Source of the DNA: Thiohalomonas denitrificans
GTDB taxonomy: Bacteria > Pseudomonadota > Gammaproteobacteria > Thiohalomonadales > Thiohalomonadaceae
NCBI RefSeq assembly: GCF_900102855.1
Contig: NZ_FMWD01000005.1
Span: 45,203-109,202, forward strand
Direction: 5' to 3'
Length of the DNA stretch: 64,000 nucleotides
How positions within the stretch are numbered: the first letter of the stretch is position 1; every line of letters starts with the position of its first letter. This document shows positions 48,229 through 58,755 of the stretch, piece after piece. Made by a program: the position numbers and the translations under genes. The notes beneath the pieces were generated by a model. That model was not told the origin of the DNA and did no database searches. It was given only the letters and a program-made list of their open reading frames with translations.

Positions 48229-51123
48229 ATGCATCATTTTACTCCCGGCCAGCGCTGGATCAGCGATACCGAACTGCAGATGGGGCTCGGCACTGTGCTT
48301 TCGGTCGAGCCGCGCACGGTCACGCTCCTCTTCCTCGCCACCGAGGAGGTCCGCACCTATGCCCGGCAAACGGCTCCGCTGAGCCGTGCGGCGTTTGCTC
48401 CCGGCGACCGGGTACAGAGTCACGAAGGCTGGTCGCTGGAGGTGCACTCGGTGATCGAGCGCGACGGGCTGCTCACCTATCGCGGCCGGCGCGAAAACGG
48501 CGACGAAGCCGAGTTGCCGGAGGGAGAGCTCGATAACCTGATGCAGTTGAACCGCCCGGCCGACCGGCTCTTTACCGGCCAGATCGACCCGGACAGGTGG
48601 TTTGTCCTGCGCCAGCGCACGCGCGACAAGGCCGCCGAACTGGCCTCCTCCGATCTCCACGGACTCACCGGCGCTCGCACCAGCCTTATCCCCCACCAGC
48701 TCTACATCGCCCATGAGATAGCCGACCGCTACGCACCGCGGGTGCTGCTGGCGGACGAGGTGGGGCTCGGCAAGACCATAGAGGCGGGACTGATCCTGCA
48801 CTACCAGCTACTCAGCGAACGCGCCCGACGCGTGCTGATTGTGGTGCCGGAGAACCTCCAGCATCAGTGGCTGGTGGAGATGCGGCGCCGGTTCAATCTG
48901 CGTTTCAGTCTGTTCGATGAAGGCCGCTGCCGTGCCGCGGAGGAGAGCGAAAACGGCGTCAATCCGTTTCAGACCGAACAGCTCGTTCTGTGTGACCTCT
49001 CTTTTCTGGCCGAACAGCCGACCCGTTTCGAGCAGGCGCTGGAGGCCGACTGGGACCTGTTGGTGGTTGACGAGGCCCACCACCTGCAGTGGTCCCCAAA
49101 TGCCGTCAGCCGCGAATACCGCTGCATCGAGCAACTCGCAAAACGCACCACCGGTGCACTGCTGCTCACCGCTACCCCCGAGCAACTGGGAAAGGAGGGC
49201 CACTTCGCCCGCCTGCGCCTACTCGACCCCGATCGCTTCCCGGACTTCGACCGCTTTGTTGCCGAGGAACAGGACTACGAGCCGATTGCCGCGGCAGTCG
49301 GTGAACTGCTGGCGGGCACCCCCTTGAGCGAAGTGGCCGAGGCCACCCTGCGCGGCACGGTCAATGAAGGCGACAATCAACCTCTACTCGACGCACTAAC
49401 GTCCGGCGATATCGGGACTTCAGGCAGCGCACGCGAGGAACTGGTCGAGCACCTGCTGGACCGCCACGGCACCGGGCGGGTGCTGTTTCGTAATACCCGC
49501 GCTGCGGTCAAAGGCTTTCCCGCAAGGCAGCTCCACGCCATCCCGTTACCGCTGCCCGAAGCCTATGCCGAGACCTTCTCAGCCGTTCAGACCACGGGCT
49601 CCCGCGAAACGCCGTTGCTGCTCTGCCCGGAGCGGCTGTATCAGAGTGAAGGGGCTGCAACCCCCTGGACCCGCATCGATCCGCGGGTCCAATGGCTCAT
49701 TGCCACCCTCAAGCAGCTGCGGTCGGAAAAGGTGGTCGTCATCACCGCCACAATGGAAACCGCCGGCGACTTGGCTGAGGCGCTGCGGATTACCGCCGGC
49801 ATCCAGGCGGCCCTGTTCCATGAAGGCATGAGCCTTCTGGAGCGGGACCGCTCCGCCGCCTTCTTCGCCGACCGGGAGTATGGCAGTCCGATACTGATCT
49901 GCTCCGAGATCGGCTCGGAAGGACGCAACCTCCAGTTTGCACACCATCTGGTCCTGTTCGACCTGCCGCTCAATCCCGACCTGCTGGAGCAGCGCATTGG
50001 CCGGCTGGATCGCATCGGCCAGAGCGAGACCATCCACATTCATGTCCCCTACCTCGAGGAGACCCCCCAGTCGGTCCTTTTCCACTGGTACCACGAGGGG
50101 CTCGGCGCCTTCGAGCATACCTGCCCCACCGGACACAGCGTATTCGTTCAGGTCGAACCCGCGCTGCAGGAGGCACTGCACAATGTCGATGCCGACACCG
50201 AAAGCCTCCCTGCCCTCATCGCCGCCACGCGGCAACTGAACGAGCGCCTGCTGGACACCCTGCACCGCGGTCGTGACCGCCTGCTCGAATACAGCTCGTG
50301 CCGACCGCAACGGGCCGAGGCGCTGACCCGACGGGCACGCACCGACGCCGCCGCCAGCGAGGCCGAACTGCTGAACTACCTGGAGGAGCTGTTCGACGCC
50401 TTCGGTGTCGAGCTGGAGGAGCACAGCGAAAATGCCTTTATCATCCGGCCCGGTGCACAGATGCAGGAGCCATTCCCCGGTCTGCCGGAAGACGGCCTTA
50501 CCTTCACCTGTCATCGCGCCACGGCTCTCGCCAACGAAGACATGGAGTTCTTCACCTGGGAACACCCGCTGGTCCTGCGGGGCATGGAGATGGTGCTGAG
50601 CAGCGAACGCGGCAATACCGCAATCACCGCTGTAAAACACCCCAAGATCACGCCGGGCACCCTGCTGCTGGAAGGCATCTACCTGCTGGAGAGCGCATCC
50701 AGTCGGGCGGTGCAATCCGGCCGTTATTTGCCCCCCTCCAGGATACGGGTCGTGGTCGACCCCCAGAGAGTCGACCACGCCTCCGAACTATCGGAGTCAT
50801 CGCTGAACACCAATAGCACTGCGGTGGAGAGCGAAACCGCCCGGGAGATCGTGAATGCCTATCGGCAACCGCTGCGGGACCTGCTCCGGCACAGTGAAAC
50901 GGCGGCACGCCGACGCATCCCTGAGCTCCTGGAGCAGGCCGGGCATCGCATTCACCAGATTCTGGATCGGGAAATCGACCGCATGCACGCCCTGCGACAG
51001 GTCAACCCGAATGTGCGTGAAGAGGAGTTGCATTATCTGGAGCGCCAGCGGGAAGCGGCGGAAAAGGCCATCGCATCGGCGGTTCTGCGCCTCGATGCGC
51101 AGCGGGTGATCGTGGCTACCTGA
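48229..51123 (+). CDS. rapA: RNA polymerase-associated ATPase RapA
   Basis: 964 aa (E. coli 968). The N-terminal Tudor-like RNAP-binding domains (GQRWISDTELQMGLGTVLSV) precede a SWI2/SNF2 ATPase with LADEVGLGKTIEAGLIL (P-loop), VVDEAHHL and QRIGRLDRIGQ (motif VI). It recycles stalled RNA polymerase. It is monocistronic, followed by putA after 106 bases. Confidence 0.95.
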   Translation: MHHFTPGQRWISDTELQMGLGTVLSVEPRTVTLLFLATEEVRTYARQTAPLSRAAFAPGDRVQSHEGWSLEVHSVIERDGLLTYRGRRENGDEAELPEGELDNLMQLNRPADRLFTGQIDPDRWFVLRQRTRDKAAELASSDLHGLTGARTSLIPHQLYIAHEIADRYAPRVLLADEVGLGKTIEAGLILHYQLLSERARRVLIVVPENLQHQWLVEMRRRFNLRFSLFDEGRCRAAEESENGVNPFQTEQLVLCDLSFLAEQPTRFEQALEADWDLLVVDEAHHLQWSPNAVSREYRCIEQLAKRTTGALLLTATPEQLGKEGHFARLRLLDPDRFPDFDRFVAEEQDYEPIAAAVGELLAGTPLSEVAEATLRGTVNEGDNQPLLDALTSGDIGTSGSAREELVEHLLDRHGTGRVLFRNTRAAVKGFPARQLHAIPLPLPEAYAETFSAVQTTGSRETPLLLCPERLYQSEGAATPWTRIDPRVQWLIATLKQLRSEKVVVITATMETAGDLAEALRITAGIQAALFHEGMSLLERDRSAAFFADREYGSPILICSEIGSEGRNLQFAHHLVLFDLPLNPDLLEQRIGRLDRIGQSETIHIHVPYLEETPQSVLFHWYHEGLGAFEHTCPTGHSVFVQVEPALQEALHNVDADTESLPALIAATRQLNERLLDTLHRGRDRLLEYSSCRPQRAEALTRRARTDAAASEAELLNYLEELFDAFGVELEEHSENAFIIRPGAQMQEPFPGLPEDGLTFTCHRATALANEDMEFFTWEHPLVLRGMEMVLSSERGNTAITAVKHPKITPGTLLLEGIYLLESASSRAVQSGRYLPPSRIRVVVDPQRVDHASELSESSLNTNSTAVESETAREIVNAYRQPLRDLLRHSETAARRRIPELLEQAGHRIHQILDREIDRMHALRQVNPNVREEELHYLERQREAAEKAIASAVLRLDAQRVIVAT

Positions 51124-51229
51124 GAGGGGTACGCATCGGGCCAGGCAAAGGGCTCGGTGCGACTGCCTGTGCCCGGATGCGAGTACTCGGTTCCGCTACG
51201 CTATACATAGGCCCAGGCCGATAGCACCC

Positions 51230-54200
51230 ATGCCCGCCACCATCGACAACCTAAGCCCCCAATGTCCCCTGCCGCCTGCGTTTGGTGAGAGCCATCTGGC
51301 GGATGAGGCCCGCTGCATCGAACAGCTCCTCGATGCCGCCTCCTTTTCCCCGGAGGTCAGTCAGCGGATCGAAGCGCGGGCGGCGGCACTGGTCCGGACA
51401 GTCCGTAAGAGTCGCCGACCTCAGCTCCCGCTGGATGCTTTCCTGGGCGAATACGGGCTCGACAGTGAAGAGGGGGTGCTGCTGATGTGCCTCGCCGAGG
51501 GGCTGCTGCGTATCCCCGATCCGGCGACAGCCGACCGGCTGATCCGTGACAAGCTGGTTCCCGCCCACTGGGACGCCCACATCGGTCGGAGCCCCTCACC
51601 CCTGGTCAATGCCTCCACGTGGGGCCTGCTGCTCACCGGACGCCTGGTTGCGCTGAGTCGGGATGGGGGGGAACCCAGCCCGGGTCGGGTCCTTTCCCGA
51701 ATGCTGGCGCGCAGCAGCGAGCCGATGTTACGTGGTGCGCTGAACGGGGCCATGCACCTGCTGGCACGCCAGTTCGTGATGGGGCGCAGTATCGATGAGG
51801 CGCTGCACCGCTCCGCCGAGGGCGACGCCGCCCGCTACCGCTATTCCTACGACATGCTCGGCGAGGCGGCACTCACGCGCGATGACGCGGCCAATTACCG
51901 CGACGCCTACGCCAATGCCATCGTCGCGGTGGGCGGCACGACGAGCGGTGAACTGCTTGCCCGGCCCGGCATCTCCATCAAGCTCTCCGCCTTGCATCCA
52001 CGCTACGAATACGCCCAGCGCTGCCGGACGGTACCGGAACTGGCCGGCGTGCTGGCGGAGCTGGCCGCGCTTGCCCACGAGCACGGCGTGCCGCTCACCA
52101 TCGATGCCGAGGAGGCGCACCGGCTGGAGCTCTCGCTCGAAGTATTCCAACGGACGCTGGCCGATCCCCGCCTGGTGGGCTCCGAGAGTCTGGGTCTCGC
52201 GGTGCAGGCCTACCAGAAGCGCGCCCCCGCGGTGCTGGAGTGGTTGAGTACCCTCGCCAGGACGCTGCGGCACCGGATCCCGGTGCGGCTGGTCAAGGGC
52301 GCCTACTGGGATTATGAGATCAAACAGGCCCAGCAGCTCGGCCTGCCCGGCTACCCGGTCTACACACGTAAGGCCCATAGCGACGTCGCCTACCTGGCCT
52401 GCGCCCGGCACCTGTTTGCCTCCGACCGGCTTTACCCGCAGTTCGCAACCCACAACGCCCATACCGTGGCGGCGATCCTGTATCTGGCCGACGGGCGTCC
52501 GTTCGAGTTCCAGCGCCTGCACGGCATGGGCGAGGCGCTCTACAACGACCTGGTCCGCGACGGCGTGGCCGCGTGCCGCGTCTATGCACCGGTGGGCAGC
52601 CACCAGGAACTGCTGCCCTACCTGGTGCGTCGGCTGCTGGAGAACGGTGCCAACACTTCGTTCGTGCACCGCATCGCCGATCCCGATATCCCGGTCGAAA
52701 GGCTGGCTGCCGACCCGGCACAGCGGATACATACCCGCGGCACCTCCCCCAACCCTGCCATCCCGCTGCCCGATGCACTGTACGGCGCCGAGCGGCGCAA
52801 CAGCCGGGGCCTGGCCCTCGACAACTGCCGGGATCAGACCGCCCTATACGCGGCACTCCATGGACAACTGCAGCACGACTGGAACGCCGCGCCGATGATT
52901 GGCGGCGAGATGATCAGCGGCCGGGTGCGCCCCGTCACCAGTCCCCATGATCGCCAGTGCCGGGTAGGGCAGGTTTGGGAGGCCGATGCGCAAATAGCGC
53001 GGCGCGCCATGGAGAGTGCCAGGTCCGGCGCCAGGGCCTGGTCGGCCACGCCGGTGGCCGAACGCTCCGAGGCGCTACGCCGTGCCGCGGACCTGATGGA
53101 GTCGAACTATCCGACTCTCATCGCCCTGTGTATACGTGAGGGCGGGCGCACACTCCCCGACGCCCTGGCCGACGTACGCGAGGCGGTGGACTTTCTGCGC
53201 TATTACGCCACGCTGGCGGAGCACGACCTCGCCCCCCGCACCCTGCCCGGCCCCACTGGCGAAGAGAATCGTCTGCTCTACGAAGGACGGGGTGTGATCG
53301 CCTGCATCAGCCCGTGGAACTTCCCGGTGGCGATCTTCACCGGCCAAATCGCCGCCGCCCTCGTTGCCGGTAATGCGGTGGTGGCCAAACCGGCCCACCA
53401 GACACCGCTGGTGGGCATGCAGATCTGCCGGCTGCTGCACCAGGCCGGGGTGCCCCCCGCCGTGCTTCATTACCTCCCCGGCCCCAGCGCTGCGGTGGCC
53501 CCCACCCTGCTCTCGCACCCGGCCCTGGCGGGCGTCCTGTTCACCGGCTCCACCGCCAGCGCCCGGCACATCCAGCGCACCCTCGCCGCCCGCGACGGGC
53601 CACTGCTCCCGCTAATTGCCGAGACCGGCGGGGTCAACGCCATGGTGGTGGATAGCTCAGCGCTACCCGAGCAGGTGGTGGTGGATGTACTGCGCTCCGC
53701 CTTCAACAGTGCCGGTCAACGCTGCTCGGCACTGCGCCTGCTGTGTCTTCAGGAGGAGTGTGCCGAGCGGGTACTGGGCCTGCTCTCGGGCGCACTGGCC
53801 GAGCTCCATATCGGCGATCCGCTCGAACCGGACACGGACATCGGGCCGGTCATCGACGAGGCCGCCCGGGATACCCTGGACCGACACATTCGGAGGATGG
53901 AGAAGCAGCAGCGCCTGGTCGCTTGCGCGGCACTCCCACCAGCGGCCGCAAAAGGCTGCTACGTCGCACCCTGCATATTCGAACTGGACGATGCGGGCGT
54001 ACTGCGGGAGGAGGTCTTCGGCCCGATACTGCACGTGGTGCGCTATCGCGGCGGCGATCTGGAAGCACTGCTGGACACCATCAATGCCAGCGGCCACGGC
54101 CTGACCTTCGGGATCCACAGCCGCGTCGATGCCACCGTCCGGCGGGTCGCGGAGCGCATCGGTGCGGGCAACGTCTACATCAACCGTGACATCATCGGCG

Positions 54201-54367
54201 CGACGGTGGGGGTGCAGCCGTTCGGTGGGCGGGGACTCTCCGGCACCGGCCCCAAGGCCGGCGGCCCGGATTACCTGCGTCCCCTGGTGCAGGAAAAATC
54301 GATTGCCACCAACACCGCCGCAGTCGGCGGCAATACCGGTTTACTGGCAGGCAGCGATGAGGAGTAA
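51230..54367 (+). CDS. putA: Bifunctional proline dehydrogenase/P5C dehydrogenase
   Basis: 1045 aa. The FAD-binding PRODH barrel (about 90-480; [31 protein letters not shown]) is joined to the aldehyde dehydrogenase (about 530-1020; [22 protein letters not shown], catalytic Glu in IAETGGVN, catalytic C832 in GQRCSALR). The N-terminal ribbon-helix-helix DNA-binding domain of E. coli PutA (1320 aa) is absent, so this is a minimalist, non-repressor PutA. It channels P5C between sites to make glutamate from proline. Confidence 0.95.
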   Translation: MPATIDNLSPQCPLPPAFGESHLADEARCIEQLLDAASFSPEVSQRIEARAAALVRTVRKSRRPQLPLDAFLGEYGLDSEEGVLLMCLAEGLLRIPDPATADRLIRDKLVPAHWDAHIGRSPSPLVNASTWGLLLTGRLVALSRDGGEPSPGRVLSRMLARSSEPMLRGALNGAMHLLARQFVMGRSIDEALHRSAEGDAARYRYSYDMLGEAALTRDDAANYRDAYANAIVAVGGTTSGELLARPGISIKLSALHPRYEYAQRCRTVPELAGVLAELAALAHEHGVPLTIDAEEAHRLELSLEVFQRTLADPRLVGSESLGLAVQAYQKRAPAVLEWLSTLARTLRHRIPVRLVKGAYWDYEIKQAQQLGLPGYPVYTRKAHSDVAYLACARHLFASDRLYPQFATHNAHTVAAILYLADGRPFEFQRLHGMGEALYNDLVRDGVAACRVYAPVGSHQELLPYLVRRLLENGANTSFVHRIADPDIPVERLAADPAQRIHTRGTSPNPAIPLPDALYGAERRNSRGLALDNCRDQTALYAALHGQLQHDWNAAPMIGGEMISGRVRPVTSPHDRQCRVGQVWEADAQIARRAMESARSGARAWSATPVAERSEALRRAADLMESNYPTLIALCIREGGRTLPDALADVREAVDFLRYYATLAEHDLAPRTLPGPTGEENRLLYEGRGVIACISPWNFPVAIFTGQIAAALVAGNAVVAKPAHQTPLVGMQICRLLHQAGVPPAVLHYLPGPSAAVAPTLLSHPALAGVLFTGSTASARHIQRTLAARDGPLLPLIAETGGVNAMVVDSSALPEQVVVDVLRSAFNSAGQRCSALRLLCLQEECAERVLGLLSGALAELHIGDPLEPDTDIGPVIDEAARDTLDRHIRRMEKQQRLVACAALPPAAAKGCYVAPCIFELDDAGVLREEVFGPILHVVRYRGGDLEALLDTINASGHGLTFGIHSRVDATVRRVAERIGAGNVYINRDIIGATVGVQPFGGRGLSGTGPKAGGPDYLRPLVQEKSIATNTAAVGGNTGLLAGSDEE

Positions 54368-54502
54368 GGCGCGACGTATTCATGGCATCCCCAATATTAA
54401 TGAGTTGCGCCCCGCCCCACCGTTAGCTGATCGGTGCTCTAGACTGTTGTCCGAGGGTCCCGCACCCTCGAACGTCAAGCGATTCTCAAGGAGGAGACCA
54501 TC

Positions 54503-54925
54503 GTGCTAACCCGATATTTCGCCCTAGTCGCAGGCCTCGTTTACCTCCTGGTCGGCATCATCGGCTTTTTTCCGGCAGCCCTGCAGCCTCCGCCACCCGG
54601 CGCTCCGGAACTTACCGTCGACAATCTCTATGGTTACCTGTTCGGGATCTTTCCCGTCAATGTGCTGCACTCACTGGTGCATCTGGCGCTTGGGATCTGG
54701 GGTGTCGTTGCCTACCGCTCCTTTCCCGGTGCGCGCACCTACGCGCGCGGCCTAGCCTGGATCTACGGGATTCTGGCGATAATCGGGGTTTTCCCCGCAT
54801 TGAGTACACTTTTCGGTCTGGTCCCGCTCTTCGGCCATGTCATCTGGTTGCATGCAATCACTGCACTGCTGGCAGCCTACATCGGCTACATGACACCGGA
54901 TCCGGAACGCATGGGTCCCCGTTGA
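54503..54925 (+). CDS. DUF4383-like four-helix membrane protein
   Basis: 140 aa with four hydrophobic segments (about 5-22, 45-70, 85-103 and 108-130) and conserved VNVLHSLVHLALGIWG. A GTG start at 54503 is backed by AAGGAGGAG. The layout matches the DUF4383 family, whose function is unknown. Confidence 0.75.
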   Translation: MLTRYFALVAGLVYLLVGIIGFFPAALQPPPPGAPELTVDNLYGYLFGIFPVNVLHSLVHLALGIWGVVAYRSFPGARTYARGLAWIYGILAIIGVFPALSTLFGLVPLFGHVIWLHAITALLAAYIGYMTPDPERMGPR

Positions 54926-55046
54926 GACTCGTCACTGCGGGAGCAAGGGGATGCGGTCGGTTCAGAGCCAGCCCGCGCCCGCCTGCTCCCGTCCGATGAA
55001 CCTGCGGCGCGACCCTATGGGCTGGGTCGCGCCTGTTCCGGTTGGG

Positions 55047-55757
55047 CTAAAACCGCTCCCAGTGGCCCATATAGCGCCACTCCCCCGCCGGCAGCTTCGC
55101 CATCGGCAGCCGGCCGATGCGGATCCGCTTCATCGCCACCAGCTTCAGCCCCACCTGTTCGCACATATGGCGGATCTGGCCCGGCCGGGGATCCTTGAGG
55201 GCAAAACGCAGTCGGGTTTCGTTCTGCCAACTGACCTTGATACGTGGCAATACCCGGCCTTCAAATTCAAGTCCGTGCTGAAGCCGTTCGAGCCCGCCCG
55301 GCGCCAGCGCACCGGCCACCTCGACGATGTACTCCTGCTCGAACCGGTCGGCGTCTTCGGTGAGCTTTCGCACCACGCGCCGGTCCTGGGTAAATACGGC
55401 CAGGCCACCGGCACCTGGCTGCAGTGGCAACATCAGGGAGAGGCGTGCGAAGTGGCACTTGAGTACGCGCCGTTCGCTTGGGTCATCCGGCGAGTGCGAA
55501 GCGTGTGAAATCAGCTGCAGCGCGCTTTCCGGATCGATCTCCGGCGGCTGGTTCAGCAGAAGCGTCACCGGCTCAAGGGGCACGGCCTTCGCCTGCGGGT
55601 CCACCTCGATTTTCTCGTCGGCGACCCTGAAGTGCGGCTCTTCCACCACCGCCCCATCCACCCGCACCCAAGCGCCCTTGATGTAGAGCTCGGCCTCGCG
55701 GCGAGAACACGGCAGCAGACGGGCAACGCGCTTGGAGAGGCGGAGACTTTCAGTCAT
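55047..55757 (-). CDS. RsuA/RluF-family protein lacking canonical catalytic residues
   Basis: 236 aa: S4 RNA-binding domain (1-60; RLSKRVARLLPCSRREAELYIKGAWVRVDG) and a pseudouridine-synthase fold. The motif that normally reads GRLDxxSxGLLLLT is here LPLQPGAGGLAVFT (110-123), with Q113 in place of the catalytic Asp; the NKPxG motif reads LNQPPE. The rest of the fold, including RPGQIRHMCEQVGLKLVAMKRIRIG, is well preserved, so the protein probably binds rRNA but may not isomerise uridine. The ATG at 55757 follows AGGA. Confidence 0.85.
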   Translation of the reverse strand: MTESLRLSKRVARLLPCSRREAELYIKGAWVRVDGAVVEEPHFRVADEKIEVDPQAKAVPLEPVTLLLNQPPEIDPESALQLISHASHSPDDPSERRVLKCHFARLSLMLPLQPGAGGLAVFTQDRRVVRKLTEDADRFEQEYIVEVAGALAPGGLERLQHGLEFEGRVLPRIKVSWQNETRLRFALKDPRPGQIRHMCEQVGLKLVAMKRIRIGRLPMAKLPAGEWRYMGHWERF

Positions 55758-55825
55758 GACAGGGCATCCTGGTTGGCAAGCGACCATTGTAACCGGTGCA
55801 GATTCGAAGGTATCCGAAACCGTGG

Positions 55826-57073
55826 CTATTTTCCCTCCCCCGAAGTCGCATCCGAAACCGCATTCTCCCGACGGGCCAGCAGAACAAAAGGCAGTGCCAG
55901 AAGCGACACGCCCGCCCCCAACACATACGAGATCGCATAGCTCCAAACGTCGGCTGCCCGACCGAGGGCCGGCTGCAGCACCACGCCGCCGCTGGAGCTG
56001 AGCAGATTGTCGAAAGAGAGCACCGTCGCCCTCTCCCCGGACGGGATCAAACCGTTGATGAAGGCCTGCCGGACCGGATAGCTGATCGCGTCCACAACCG
56101 CCCACAGCGCCAGCAACACCAACGCCATCCAGAACACCGAGGTAAAGCCGATCAGCGCCAATGCCCCCGCCCCCGTGAGGTAGGTGAAAAAGACCAGCGT
56201 GGTCCTGCGTCCGAACGCCCGCCGCACATACGGCACCAGGAAACCGCCCACAATCTGCGCACCGGCAAAGATCGCAGCCGCCAGCCCGGCGATGGCGTAG
56301 GACTCTTCCCGGCCGTAGAGGGCGAGCAGGTAGGGTTGCATGGCATAGAAGGCGTAATAACCGACACCGGCCACAAACACTTCCGCCAGCATCAGCCAGC
56401 GCACCGGGGGGGTTCGAAATCCATGGGTCAATGAAGAGCTGAAAACCCCGCGCACCTCACCTGACACAGAGGCGCCGCTTCGCCTGGTAAAGCCATAATC
56501 ATGCATCAGGGCATAGGCCACCAGAAAGGTCAGGCCCAGCATGAGCGCACGTAAAACGTAAGGCACCCCAAGATGGGTCAGCTGAGCCACCACACCGCCG
56601 CTCACGGTCCCAATCAGCATGGCAATACCCCCGGCGATCTGCCCTTTGGCGAAGGCTGCATCGAGCGTCCCCCGATAGTCAGCAAACTTCAGGGCATCGA
56701 CGAGCCACGCTTCGGTGGCGCCACTGAAGAAGGTAAAGCCAAGTCCAAGAACGACCGAAGTGATCGCCCACGCCCAGAACGGGCCTTCGATCTCCCAGAG
56801 CAGGAGATACAAGGCGGTCGACACGAACAGGGTAAGTGCCCCGAGCAGATATGAGATGCGTCGGCCAAACGCATCGGCAACGACACCAGTGGGCACCTCG
56901 AACAGTACCTGACCGACAGTAAAGAATGCGTTGGCGGCAAAAGCCTCGGTGATACTTAGTCCCGCATCCAGTAGGAACAACGTATTGATGCCCCAGATGA
57001 ACGAAAAGGAAAAGGTCGAGAGCACGGTGAGCGTGAGATAGGTATTGAGGATCTGCCGGGCCGTGACTCTCAT
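55826..57073 (-). CDS. MFS transporter
   Basis: 415 aa from the ATG at 57073 (MRVTARQILNTYLTLT), preceded by GGAG. About 12 membrane helices; the loop 2-3 motif is GVVADAFGRRISYLLG and loop 8-9 reads RRAFGRRTTLVF. The substrate is unknown. A decayed copy of its first 60 codons is at 58322-58512. Confidence 0.87.
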   Translation of the reverse strand: MRVTARQILNTYLTLTVLSTFSFSFIWGINTLFLLDAGLSITEAFAANAFFTVGQVLFEVPTGVVADAFGRRISYLLGALTLFVSTALYLLLWEIEGPFWAWAITSVVLGLGFTFFSGATEAWLVDALKFADYRGTLDAAFAKGQIAGGIAMLIGTVSGGVVAQLTHLGVPYVLRALMLGLTFLVAYALMHDYGFTRRSGASVSGEVRGVFSSSLTHGFRTPPVRWLMLAEVFVAGVGYYAFYAMQPYLLALYGREESYAIAGLAAAIFAGAQIVGGFLVPYVRRAFGRRTTLVFFTYLTGAGALALIGFTSVFWMALVLLALWAVVDAISYPVRQAFINGLIPSGERATVLSFDNLLSSSGGVVLQPALGRAADVWSYAISYVLGAGVSLLALPFVLLARRENAVSDATSGEGK

Positions 57074-57402
57074 TTGCTCCAGTATAGAGTGCTCGACCCT
57101 TCGTCCTTCAGTCCATTCGAGGAGGAGAAGGCCAGCCAACGTACCTGGGGCAGCCGCCGGATTGCCACCCTCTAGCGTCCAGCCAGATACCATTCGGCTT
57201 GCAGTGTTTCGCCATTCGTTTCCGGAAGATTCCCTACGGCTACAATGAGAGTAGTTTCGCTGCGAATTAGCGACGCATGCCGCCGCCGACTGGGAAGCGC
57301 GCGAAGTTTTCTGGATCGTAAAGCACGACATTAAAGGGACAGGCATGCCCGCCTTCGGCCACTGAGCTTACACATCCAGTTACGACTTAAGGAGAACTAA
57401 AG
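57074..57402. promoter_or_regulatory. Divergent promoter region MFS/DUF305
   Basis: 329 bases between divergent genes. The DUF305 ribosome site (aaggaga) is at the right edge. No other gene or repeat is recognised. Confidence 0.4.
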
Positions 57403-58308
57403 GTGTCCTATTTACGCTTCGCCGCGATGATCGCCACCTCCACGTTGGCCATGTTTGGCCTGATGTACTTGAACAGTTACGCGCTTGAACACCTCTTCTG
57501 GAGCGAGACACGTGCTTACATGGCGTTTGTGATGGGTGCGACCATGGCGATCATCATGCTCGGCTATATGCTGGGGATGTACCGAAACACGAAGGTCAAT
57601 ATCGCTATCTTCGCCGGCAGTGCCATTGTTTTTTCGCTTGCACTTTGGCTGGTGCGCAGCCAGGCAACAGTGAGCGGTGAGAGCTACATGCGAGCGATGA
57701 TCCCACACCACTCCATCGCCATTCTCACCAGCAAACGTGCACAGATAACCGATCCACGCGTTCGCAAGCTGGCCGAAGAGATTGTCGAGGCGCAGGAGCG
57801 GGAGATTGCGGAGATGCGTTACCTCATCGCCGAGCTGCCTGGGAACATAGATCCGGAAATCTATAAAGGAAAGCCGGCCGAGGTCGCCTCGCTCGATGAG
57901 GCGCTCAGTAGCCCCGAGATCGCCACGCTCGATGCGGCGCCGATGCAACCAGCAGAGTTCAACAAGGTCCTTCCCGCCGCCCCGGGTTGCAGTTTCTCGC
58001 TGACCGCCACCGGACCGCCTGTGCTTGTCGCGCGGGCAACCGCGGGGCAAGGTGTCGCGGCCGAGGCGGTGACCAAGCTGAGCGGAACGCTGGTGCCATT
58101 ACAGTCGGAAACGGCCACTGGCTTCGAGGGGCTGCTTCGTGGCCCGACGCTGCACGCCGACGGTATCCGCATGGTGGTCAAGCCGGTTCCGGATGAGGAG
58201 CCGGAAGCCATCAACGGCGTACGGCGCTGGAAGGCTGATCTTCGTTTGGAACTCGAACAGGGGCTCCGTGTCGGCTATCGAGGGTTTTACTTCTGCGATC
58301 CGGGCTGA
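57403..58308 (+). CDS. DUF305-domain membrane protein with C-terminal extension
   Basis: 301 aa from a GTG with AAGGAGA upstream. Three N-terminal membrane helices (about 5-27, 38-58 and 65-84) precede a DUF305 (ferritin-like) helical unit containing MIPHHS (99-104) and QEREIAEMRYLI. DUF305 proteins often accompany copper and metal resistance genes. Residues 190-301 form an extra domain with two Cys (GCSFSL, FYFCDPG) and no assigned family. Confidence 0.82.
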   Translation: MSYLRFAAMIATSTLAMFGLMYLNSYALEHLFWSETRAYMAFVMGATMAIIMLGYMLGMYRNTKVNIAIFAGSAIVFSLALWLVRSQATVSGESYMRAMIPHHSIAILTSKRAQITDPRVRKLAEEIVEAQEREIAEMRYLIAELPGNIDPEIYKGKPAEVASLDEALSSPEIATLDAAPMQPAEFNKVLPAAPGCSFSLTATGPPVLVARATAGQGVAAEAVTKLSGTLVPLQSETATGFEGLLRGPTLHADGIRMVVKPVPDEEPEAINGVRRWKADLRLELEQGLRVGYRGFYFCDPG

Positions 58309-58321
58309 TGTGGCACCTCTC

Positions 58322-58512
58322 AATCTGGTTTCCTCGCAAACCATCTGACCGGTGGTAAAGAAGGCACTTTCGACAAAGCCTTCATGGCACTCAGGCCCGC
58401 ATCCAACAAAAAGAGCGTACTGATTCCCCGGATGGGCGAGGAGAAAAGGTGTGCCGTGAGCGTGAGGTAGGTCTTGAGGATCTGTCCGGCCGTCACCGGA
58501 CGTCACTTTCAT
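58322..58512 (-). pseudogene. Decayed 5' fragment of a second MFS transporter gene
   Basis: Read on the minus strand, it matches the start of the MFS gene at 57073. The ribosome site and ATG are kept (ctggagtagATG). After a frameshift the product reads TAGQILKTYLTLT..., then ISTLFLLDAGLS, then AFFTTGQM in another frame, against TARQILNTYLTLT, INTLFLLDAGLS and AFFTVGQV in the intact copy. Only about 60 codons remain, and at least two frameshifts are needed. The DUF305 gene ends 14 bases from it. Confidence 0.85.
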
Positions 58513-58755
58513 CTACTCCAGTATAGAGCGTTCGACTCACAGTCCCCCTGGCCACTCCAAACGAAAGTTTTCTGGACTGGCCCTATCGGTGTATCGCCGC
58601 CCTTGCCGCACTGCGGCTCCCCAGAATCGCTCCGCAGGCTGAGAAAATGACACTTCAGCAACAGTTGATACTATTAACTGAGTGTTCCGAGTCAGCGGCA
58701 TCATCCTGCAGGAGCGCCTCCGGAAAGGACATTCCCATACACCCGAGCGGGAGCC

